This document shows, one piece after another, positions 14,879 through 20,539 of a stretch of DNA of 20,539 bases. The stretch comes from an uncultured Parabacteroides sp. (GTDB lineage Bacteria > Bacteroidota > Bacteroidia > Bacteroidales > Tannerellaceae): the NCBI GenBank assembly GCA_900547435.1, contig URGO01000046.1, positions 1 through 20,539 on the forward strand. Direction: 5' to 3'. How positions within the stretch are numbered: position 1 is the stretch's first letter; every line of letters starts with the position of its first letter. The position numbers and the translations under genes are program-made. A model generated the notes under the pieces. The model saw only the letters and a list, made by a program, of their open reading frames with translations. It made no database searches and was not told where the DNA came from.

Positions 14879-16090
14879 TTAGAACATGTAGAGCATTACC
14901 CAGAGAACGCGATGATTGGTCACGGTATGCGTATCTTCGATGCGTCCCCGTTTATCCGCCGATCCGAACCAGCCGGTCGAGGGTGAGTATTCCACACCGA
15001 ACTTCCAATGGGGAAGATTATAAGATAATTGCACGTTGGCCGTAACCATTTGTCCTACCTCCAGTCCGGTACCATATTGGTTGATGATGTCCTTGCCTGT
15101 ACCCAGATTTTTCAGGTAGCCCACGAACAATCCCTGTTTCCATTTCTTGCCATGTATTACGTTCAGCCAGGTAGTCGAGACCCGGAAAGGCGTATATTCC
15201 TGTTCTCCGGTGCGATTATCGACCGATGTAACCCCATATCCGCCCAACATGCAGGTATGTGTCATGTTTGAGCCCAACGTACTCTTGGCCGCAAAGGTCC
15301 AGTCCGGCAATTTGTATTGGGCATGGGCTTCGAAGCTGAGCGAAGTGATGCGTTCGTCCAGCTTATAGACCTTATCGTTTACGGTATTTTGGGTTCGGGG
15401 GACCAAGGAGAGAAGTTGTGCTCCGGCACCCACTTGGAAATCGCCCGTCCGGTAATCCACTCCGGCATGAAACTCCGGAATGCAACTATTCTTGATATAA
15501 TTCTCGCTCTTCCCGTCCGGTCCTTGCGAAAGATATTGCAATTGCCAAAGAGCCGTACCGGTGAATTGCCAATGCGGAGCCGTATATCGGTAACGGATTT
15601 GCGGAGCGCGGCTAAAAGCGTTGAAGGGTGCGCCGGTACTCAGGTTCAGCATCTCCGGGTGAACGTCCCCGAAGAAGGGATGCCAGGTCTGTCCGAAGAG
15701 GATAGCCGAGCGTTTCCATGCCAGGTTGATATAGGCATGGCGGATACGGAGGATGGCGAACGAAGAACCTGTCCCGCGGAAATCGGTCTCGATTTTGGCG
15801 GAGGTCTGTACCTGGCCGATGGACGGACCGGTCAAATCAACGCCCAAACGCGAGTAAAGCAGGTAAAAACTTCCGTTGGATTGCGCGTTCAGGTCTTTCC
15901 CGTCCGCGTCATAATCGTGGTCCATCGGATACAGATGGAACAATCCATCTACAATTTCCCCGTTTGCCCGCGAGTTGTAAAACAAATCTCCGCGAACCTG
16001 TCCGTAGAATTTATACGTGAAATTCTTTTTTTGCGCGAATCCCGCCCCTGTCAGGCTAAGTAAAAGCCCGATTAATAGTATCTTATTCAT
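14879..16090 (-). CDS. Outer membrane porin-like beta-barrel protein
   Basis: A 403-residue exported protein. The chosen ATG at 16090 gives a signal peptide MNKILLIGLLLSLTGAGFAQ; an in-frame upstream Met would begin at the -7 box. The mature part alternates polar and aromatic residues in strand-length segments (KFYGQVRGDLFYNSRANGE, FYLLYSRLGVDLTGP, VQTSAKIETDF, WQFTGTALWQLQYLS) and ends in MLYMF, with a C-terminal Phe as typical of barrels inserted by the BAM machinery. The length suggests about 16 strands, similar to general or DcaP-like porins. No known substrate motif is visible. It heads a two-gene unit with the LiaF-like gene. It may be a diffusion channel or an envelope barrel of other function. 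Confidence 0.82.
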   Translation of the reverse strand: MNKILLIGLLLSLTGAGFAQKKNFTYKFYGQVRGDLFYNSRANGEIVDGLFHLYPMDHDYDADGKDLNAQSNGSFYLLYSRLGVDLTGPSIGQVQTSAKIETDFRGTGSSFAILRIRHAYINLAWKRSAILFGQTWHPFFGDVHPEMLNLSTGAPFNAFSRAPQIRYRYTAPHWQFTGTALWQLQYLSQGPDGKSENYIKNSCIPEFHAGVDYRTGDFQVGAGAQLLSLVPRTQNTVNDKVYKLDERITSLSFEAHAQYKLPDWTFAAKSTLGSNMTHTCMLGGYGVTSVDNRTGEQEYTPFRVSTTWLNVIHGKKWKQGLFVGYLKNLGTGKDIINQYGTGLEVGQMVTANVQLSYNLPHWKFGVEYSPSTGWFGSADKRGRIEDTHTVTNHRVLWVMLYMF

Positions 16091-16112
16091 GTCTCCTTGT
16101 TTATTCCGGGCG

Positions 16113-16120
16113 CAAAAGTA
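16113..16120 (-). promoter_or_regulatory. Probable -7 box for the porin-like gene
   Basis: The minus strand reads TACTTTTG, matching TAnnTTTG, 22 bases before the ATG at 16090. The nearest TTG upstream is 26 bases away, longer than the usual spacing, so the -33 element is uncertain. Confidence 0.5.
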
Positions 16121-16180
16121 CAAAAAGCCGGGCTATCTGCATCATGCAAGTTAAAAAAATCCGTACCTTTACCCGGAAAT

Positions 16181-16277
16181 AAGTTTTAAGTTGACAAGGG
16201 AACAAGTTGACAAGTTAACAAGGTTTCACTTATGCCTCGTCAACTTGTTTCCTAAGGCCTTGTCAACTCAAAAACTT
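16181..16277. repeat. Intergenic GTTGACAAG-type inverted repeat, copy 3
   Basis: This is the longest copy. The left part reads AAGTTTT-AAGTTGACAAGG-GAACAAGTTGAC-AAGTTAACAAGG and the right part is close to its complement (GCCTCGTCAACTTGTTTCC, GGCCTTGTCAACTCA, AAAACTT), so most of the 97 bases can fold into one long imperfect stem. It lies in the divergent spacer between the porin-like and the secreted-protein genes, just before the A-rich leader of the latter, so a transcript from further upstream would carry the hairpin. Confidence 0.78.
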
Positions 16278-16303
16278 AAAAACAAACAAACTCATAAACT
16301 AAA

Positions 16304-17548
16304 ATGATACGGATTATTGGAACATTACTTGCTTCACTTCTGCTTGCTTTCACCCTGAATGCGGAGGAGAAGTCTTATTATTTCGATGAAAAGGGTATTC
16401 AACGGGAAGTCTTGGAGAACTATCTGGACCGTTCGATGACGCTATCGAATGTCTTGGTCCCGCGTGAGGGTGAGGCGCAACTGGCCGATGATATCCGGAT
16501 GATCAAGCATACCGGAGTCAAGTTCGTAGGCCGTGCCATCATGGTTTGGGAAAAAGAACATGTCCTGGCCGACCCGGTATTCTGGTCAAAGGCAAAGGCC
16601 ATTACCGAAGAGCTGCACGCATACGACCCGGATATTGTCTTTCAGGGTTGCCTTTTCGAGGCTATATCCGAGGAGGTGGAACAGATAGAAATCCCCGCTT
16701 GGGCGTTCGAAGGACTGGGACTGAAGCCGGAAAAGCGTCATTTCCGCTATGCGGATATGCTGAACACCGAGGGGAAATATGTAGACCATTGGCACAAAGG
16801 GGGGAGTGTCCCCGACATCAGCCGGCCGGAAACACAGCTTTGGTTTTATTATCTGGCCTGTTCTTATATAAATATAGGATGCGAGGCGTTTCATCTGGGA
16901 CAAATTGAGCTGATTGGGATGAACGATCCCGAACGTGCGTACTGGATTGAGCTGATTTCCCACATCCGTTCTTACGCGAAGCAACATGCGCGCCGGCATT
17001 GGGTCATTTTGGACGCGCATACCCCTAAGGGAGGAATGCTGGTAAACGGGAAAAGTCTTTTGGATTTTAATTCCTTCCCGATGCGGATTTGTGCGGTTCC
17101 TACGTCCAAATCCTGGCAGGAAGGCGAGGTTCAGCCGGCGGAATTGCGCATGAATCACCTGGACGCGCTTTTCGGAAGAAGCCTGGGATGCGAGACTCCT
17201 TCGGGCTGGAAATGCGAGAGTCTGCCTTATTTGGTCGAGATAGATAACTATGGAAAGGAGGAACCGGTGAACCGGGCGGATACCGCCTCTTACTTCCCTT
17301 GGGGATGGGACGAGATAAGTTGGTTTGCCAAGCAACCGGAGGATTACCGCAATCAATGGCTGGAATATGCCTGGAAATGGGTCAAAGCGCACGACCCGAA
17401 CGGGCATGTGGAGATGCCGGGGATAAGGTGGATTTGTTGTCCGAACCAGACTCAAAACGTGTATCGCGCCAATACGCGGAGCGAGGATTCGCCTTTCGGG
17501 TATAATCAGGAGGAGACTATCCGGCGGATTTGGGCGGAATCCGATTGA
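16304..17548 (+). CDS. Secreted protein of unknown function, possibly a barrel glycoside-hydrolase relative
   Basis: A 414-residue exported protein with a signal peptide (MIRIIGTLLASLLLAFTLNA before EEKSYYF). I do not recognise a named family. The mature part starts with FDEKGIQREVLENYLDRSMTLSNVLV and has alternating strand and helix segments (HTGVKFVGRAIMVWEKEHV, DIVFQGCLFEAI, FYYLACSYINIGCEAFHLGQIELIG, RRHWVILDAHTPKGG, SLPYLVEIDNYGKEE) consistent with a (beta/alpha)8 barrel; conserved-looking acidic and aromatic residues at strand ends (EAFHLGQIE, DAHTP, EIDNYG, WGWDEISWFAKQPE) would fit a glycosidase-like pocket. This is an inference from fold pattern. It follows a repeat copy and an A-rich leader and stands alone, with a 605-base non-coding stretch after it. 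No lipobox is seen, so a periplasmic location is likely. Confidence 0.8.
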   Translation: MIRIIGTLLASLLLAFTLNAEEKSYYFDEKGIQREVLENYLDRSMTLSNVLVPREGEAQLADDIRMIKHTGVKFVGRAIMVWEKEHVLADPVFWSKAKAITEELHAYDPDIVFQGCLFEAISEEVEQIEIPAWAFEGLGLKPEKRHFRYADMLNTEGKYVDHWHKGGSVPDISRPETQLWFYYLACSYINIGCEAFHLGQIELIGMNDPERAYWIELISHIRSYAKQHARRHWVILDAHTPKGGMLVNGKSLLDFNSFPMRICAVPTSKSWQEGEVQPAELRMNHLDALFGRSLGCETPSGWKCESLPYLVEIDNYGKEEPVNRADTASYFPWGWDEISWFAKQPEDYRNQWLEYAWKWVKAHDPNGHVEMPGIRWICCPNQTQNVYRANTRSEDSPFGYNQEETIRRIWAESD

Positions 17549-17690
17549 ATCAAGAGATGTTCATTTGACAGGAAATCGTCTTTTTCTCTATCAAAAAGCG
17601 GCGTTTTCTCCCTTGTGGCTAACTCTACTTTTTGAAAAAAGGCACCAAATAGAAGAAAAAAACGGCGTTTTTACGGGAAATGAAGCGTCA

Positions 17691-17789
17691 TTTTCACTGA
17701 TTCATGCCTATCTTTTCCGGCAAAGTATGCGTCCTTTGGCAGAAAAGATGCCTATGTTTTCCGGAAAAGCTCGGCATCTTTTTCCGGAG
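17691..17789. repeat. Dispersed hairpin element, copy B
   Basis: This copy of the element at 7602-7700 keeps the same internal spacing: direct ATGCCTAT words at 17704 and 17748 (44 bases apart) and an inverted GGCAT word 22 bases after the second. The stem AAAAGATGCC (about 17743-17752) with GGCATCTTTT (about 17773-17782) has 10 pairs. TTTTCCGG follows each unit. It lies about 140 bases after the end of the secreted-protein gene. Confidence 0.75.
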
Positions 17790-18106
17790 ATAACCTATAT
17801 TGAGGGGAAAATATCGGATAATTGGGAAGAAATACCGGTCGCGGAGGGGGAATCAGGCGCGGAATCCTTCTAAACGGAGGTTTTTCCGGGATGGATAATT
17901 CCGGATATAATCCAATAGTGTCCAATGGATTAGAGCCAAAAATCGGCATATTAACTCGTTGAGAAGGCCTTCGTTTAAAAAATCTCGTCCTACGGGCCGA
18001 AAAAACGGAGTTTTGAGAGGGGTAAATTATTATTTTGACAAATTGATAAATGACCGGAGAATAATATATTTCCTTCGAAGCATGTAAACGATTCAGGAAA
18101 AATAGC

Positions 18107-18114
18107 TATATTTG
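18107..18114 (+). promoter_or_regulatory. Candidate -7 box for rnr
   Basis: TATATTTG matches TAnnTTTG, 39 bases before the rnr ATG. No TTG appears at the 20-base spacing seen at the clear promoters of this window, so the call is tentative. Confidence 0.4.
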
Positions 18115-18153
18115 GATGGTCTAAAGAAGAAAAGGCTAAATTGGATTTAGGTT

Positions 18154-20316
18154 ATGGCAAAAAAGAAAGATTCTAAAAGCGGTAAAGGAAAAAAAGGCCG
18201 GAGCAAACGGATGAAGAAAGAGGAGATTTTGCATCATATCGTCTCTTTGTTCGAGTCTTCGCCTTCGTTATCCTATAATTATAAACAGGTCAGCAAGCAA
18301 ATCGGTGTGGAGAGCCAGGTGGATAAATTGCATGTGGCATCCATCCTGGAGGATATGGCTTTGGGCGGTTATCTGAAAGAGATAGACCGGGGCCGGTATC
18401 AGCTGAACCACAAAGGGGTGGTGGTAACGGGTACTTTTGTCCGGCGGAGCAACGGGAAGAATTCCTTCTTGCCGGAAGACGGGGGTACGCCGGTATTTAT
18501 CGCCGAGCGCAATTCGGCTCATGCCATGGATGGCGATAAGGTGAAGGTGCAGCTCTTCGCGCATCGCAAGAATGCCGAGCCGGAGGGCGAAGTGGTGGAG
18601 ATATTGGAATCCAAAGAGCGGACTTTCGTCGGACGATTGCAGGTGGAGAAGGGCTTTGCGTTCCTTATTACTGAAGATAAGACTCTGGCGAACGATATCT
18701 TTATCCCGAAAAGGCAATTGAAGGGGGGAAAGAATGGAGATAAAGCCATCGTGCGCATCGTGGAATGGCCCGAAGATGCCAAGAATCCGCTGGGTGAGGT
18801 GGTTGATATATTGGGACAGGCCGGTGAGAACGATACGGAGATGCATGCTATCCTGGCGGAGTTTGGTTTGCCTTATAAGTATCCGGAGAATGTGGAAAAG
18901 GCCGCAGACCGGATTCCGGACGTGATTCCGGACGAGGAAATCGCCCTGCGCGAGGATTTCCGTCAGGTACTGACCTTTACCATCGACCCGAAGGACGCGA
19001 AAGATTTTGATGATGCGCTCTCGGCCCGCCGGTTGGAAAACGGCAATTGGGAAGTGGGGGTGCATATCGCCGATGTGACGTATTATGTGAAAGCTGACGG
19101 ACTAATCGACCGGGAGGCACAATCGCGTGCCACATCGGTTTATCTGGTGGACCGGACTATCCCGATGCTCCCCGAACGCTTGTGCAATCAGATTTGTTCG
19201 TTGCGTCCGGACGAGGAGAAATTGTGTTTCTCGGTCATTTTCGAAATGAACGCGAATGCGGAAATCGTCCGTTCGCATATCTGCCGGACGATTATCAAGA
19301 GCGACCGGCGTTTCACGTATGAGGAGGCGCAGGAGGTTATCGAGACCGGCGAAGGGGATTGCAAGGAGGCAATTCTGGCATTGAATGGACTTGCCAAGAA
19401 ATTGCGCGAGAAGCGCTTCAAAGAGGGGGCTATCAATTTCGACCGGACCGAAGTGAAGTTCGAGATTGATGAGACGGGCAAGCCGTTGAGCGTTTATTTC
19501 AAAATAGCCAAGGATGCCAATAAGCTGATTGAAGAGTTCATGTTGTTGGCAAACCGTACGGTGGCTGAGTTTGTAGGTCGCCCGCCCAAAGGCAAGACCA
19601 AGAAGACATTTGTCTATCGTATTCACGAACTCCCGGATCCGGACAAGATGGAGAACTTCGCCACCTTTATCCGCCGGTTCGGGTATCGGCTCAAGACCGA
19701 TGGAAAGACGCGCGATATCTCCAAAGGTATCAATTCGCTATTGGACCAGGTGCAGGGCAGGCCGGAAGAGAACTTAATCGAGACCGTGGCCATCCGTGCC
19801 ATGCAAAAAGCGAAATATTCGACCGAGAATATCGGGCATTATGGATTGGCATTCGATTATTATACGCATTTTACCTCGCCTATTCGGCGTTATCCGGATA
19901 TGATGGTGCATCGTTTGTTGGAACGTTACCTGGCGGGAGGACGAAGTGTTACCAAGAAGAAATACGAAGATTTGTGCGACCAATGTTCGTCGATGGAGCA
20001 AGTAGCCGCCAATGCGGAACGTGCCTCCATAAAATACAAGCAGGTCGAGTTTATGAGCGATAAATTGGGCCAGGTATTTGACGGGGTAATCTCTGGCGTA
20101 ACGGAATGGGGATTGTATGTGGAATTGAACGAAAACAAATGTGAGGGTATGATTCCGATACGTGACTTGGACGATGATTATTATGAATTTGACGAGAAGA
20201 GCTATTGTTTGATAGGACGGAGGAACAAACATCAGTATCGTTTGGGCGATCCGATAACCATCCGGGTGGCACAAGCCAATTTGTCCCGCAAACAATTGGA
20301 CTTCCAATTGGTCTGA
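18154..20316 (+). CDS. rnr: Ribonuclease R
   Basis: A 720-residue 3'-to-5' exoribonuclease of the RNB family, which degrades structured RNA in the cytoplasm. Order of parts: a Lys-rich N-terminal tail (about 1-22), a winged helix-turn-helix (about 23-85, as in RNase R), cold-shock-like RNA-binding domains (about 86-225), the RNB catalytic domain (about 265-600) and a C-terminal S1 domain (about 635-718). The metal-binding motif DPKDAKDFDD gives Asp278, Asp284, Asp286 and Asp287, equivalent to the four catalytic aspartates of Escherichia coli RNase R. The conserved HFTSPIRRYPD motif is present near residues 570-580. Presence of the HTH separates it from RNase II. The long Lys-rich C-terminal tail of the enterobacterial enzyme is missing, the basic stretch being at the N terminus instead. 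Confidence 0.97.
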   Translation: MAKKKDSKSGKGKKGRSKRMKKEEILHHIVSLFESSPSLSYNYKQVSKQIGVESQVDKLHVASILEDMALGGYLKEIDRGRYQLNHKGVVVTGTFVRRSNGKNSFLPEDGGTPVFIAERNSAHAMDGDKVKVQLFAHRKNAEPEGEVVEILESKERTFVGRLQVEKGFAFLITEDKTLANDIFIPKRQLKGGKNGDKAIVRIVEWPEDAKNPLGEVVDILGQAGENDTEMHAILAEFGLPYKYPENVEKAADRIPDVIPDEEIALREDFRQVLTFTIDPKDAKDFDDALSARRLENGNWEVGVHIADVTYYVKADGLIDREAQSRATSVYLVDRTIPMLPERLCNQICSLRPDEEKLCFSVIFEMNANAEIVRSHICRTIIKSDRRFTYEEAQEVIETGEGDCKEAILALNGLAKKLREKRFKEGAINFDRTEVKFEIDETGKPLSVYFKIAKDANKLIEEFMLLANRTVAEFVGRPPKGKTKKTFVYRIHELPDPDKMENFATFIRRFGYRLKTDGKTRDISKGINSLLDQVQGRPEENLIETVAIRAMQKAKYSTENIGHYGLAFDYYTHFTSPIRRYPDMMVHRLLERYLAGGRSVTKKKYEDLCDQCSSMEQVAANAERASIKYKQVEFMSDKLGQVFDGVISGVTEWGLYVELNENKCEGMIPIRDLDDDYYEFDEKSYCLIGRRNKHQYRLGDPITIRVAQANLSRKQLDFQLV

Positions 20317-20383
20317 TTCCCAGTATTCTGATGCCTCTCATCAAGGGTATTCCGAAGAAAAAATCAGAAAAACGGAAAAAAAC

Positions 20384-20414
20384 TTGCGCAAATCCACACA
20401 AAACCGTACTTTTG
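20384..20414 (+). promoter_or_regulatory. Bacteroidota-type promoter of tRNA-Pro
   Basis: TTG at 20384-20386, then 20 bases, then TACTTTTG at 20407-20414, a full match to TTG-N20-TAnnTTTG. The predicted transcript start is near 20420, about ten bases before the tRNA 5' end. Confidence 0.78.
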
Positions 20415-20430
20415 CACCCGAAAGAAGATT

Positions 20431-20505
20431 CGGGGTGTAGCTCAGCCCGGTTAGAGTACGCGTCTGGGGGGCGTGTGGTCGCAGGTTCGAATCCAGTCAC
20501 CCCGA
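20431..20505 (+). tRNA. tRNA-Pro, anticodon GGG
   Basis: A 75-base cloverleaf without encoded CCA. Acceptor arms CGGGGTG (20431-20437) and CACCCCG (20498-20504) pair fully, with discriminator A at 20505. D stem GCTC/GAGT (20440-20443, 20454-20457), anticodon stem CGCGT/GCGTG (20459-20463, 20471-20475, with two G-U pairs), and loop CTGGGGG with anticodon GGG at 20466-20468. The T loop is TTCGAAT. The T stem GCAGG/CCAGT (20481-20485, 20493-20497) contains an A-A mismatch at 20483 and 20495, which is unusual. A strong-looking promoter precedes it. Confidence 0.93.
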
Positions 20506-20518
20506 CTGGTGAAAATGA

Positions 20519-20539
20519 AGGAGTTAAGTCGTTGACTTG
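20519..20539. repeat. Possible start of a fourth GTTGACAAG-type repeat, cut by the window end
   Basis: After the tRNA the sequence GGAGTTAAGTCGTTGACTTG uses words like those of the copies at 471, 2199 and 16181 (GAGTTAA, GTTGAC, and the complement CTTG absent because the window ends). Too short to be sure. Confidence 0.3.

Larger units (their letters stand above)
17549..18153. other. 605-base non-coding stretch between the secreted-protein gene and rnr
   Basis: No gene is supported here. It contains direct CGGCGTTTT words (about 17600 and 17663), the dispersed hairpin element copy B (17691-17789), and an imperfect inverted repeat AATCCAAT/AATGGATT around 17910-17932. Near its right end lies a possible rnr promoter box (18107-18114). 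An open frame at 17565-17873 runs through the repeat and has no ribosome-binding site or recognisable product, so it is not called. No clear terminator for the upstream gene is visible other than the hairpin of the repeat. Confidence 0.65.

Noticed and set aside
471..16277. CRISPR array or integron-type array made of the GTTGACAAG units
   Set aside because: The units are short, degenerate and inverted, with no regular spacers, no cas genes and no integrase.
17565..17873. Plus-strand open frame of 102 codons after the secreted-protein gene
   Set aside because: About a third of it is repeat element B, the composition is unlike the neighbours, and no product or ribosome-binding site is recognisable.
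18268..19626. Long antisense frames within rnr
   Set aside because: They are shadows of a strongly conserved RNase R frame with intact catalytic motifs.

Overview
The window looks like a chromosomal segment from the phylum Bacteroidota, most likely a Bacteroidales gut commensal close to Parabacteroides or Bacteroides; the genus is an inference. The clues are a TonB-dependent receptor with an N-terminal carboxypeptidase-regulatory-like domain, a DUF2851 protein, a lipoprotein with an acidic run just after the lipid cysteine, a BlaI/M56 pair whose peptidase carries a TonB C-terminal domain, A-rich ribosome-binding regions, and promoters of the Bacteroidota type. Three of these promoters share the same layout, TTG-N20-TAnnTTTG (trxA, blaI-like, tRNA-Pro).

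Left part, plus strand (1-4961): the 3' end of a WbsX/GH99-like gene is followed by a spacer with a GTTGACAAG-type inverted repeat. Next comes an apparent sigma54 regulatory region: two palindromic sites spaced exactly 20 bp, then a GG-N10-GC (-24/-12) promoter. It drives a TolC-family outer-membrane channel gene, an NtrC-family response regulator gene and a PAS-containing sensor kinase gene. The kinase gene is broken: two in-frame stop codons and a substitution in the ATP-binding G1 box separate or damage its catalytic end.

Middle part, minus strand (4976-16090, read right to left): an outer-membrane porin-like gene and a small LiaF-like gene; a BlaI-type repressor and an M56 peptidase/carboxypeptidase-regulatory/TonB fusion; a TonB-dependent receptor and a beta-helix surface lipoprotein; thioredoxin; an M16 zinc peptidase; and a DUF2851 protein. 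The order suggests cell-envelope sensing and uptake functions, but no substrate can be named from sequence.

Right part, plus strand (16304-20539): a secreted barrel-like protein of unknown function, a 605-base non-coding stretch, RNase R (rnr), and tRNA-Pro(GGG).

Two intergenic repeat families run through the window. One is built from GTTGACAAG-like units in inverted arrangement (three copies plus a possible fourth cut by the window end). The other is a hairpin-forming element of about 95 bp in two copies with identical internal spacing. I see no CRISPR array, insertion sequence, phage or obvious defence system. The most notable items are the self-contained sigma54 control module with its decayed kinase, the two repeat families, and a possible alternative-hairpin switch between the BlaI-like gene and its M56 partner.
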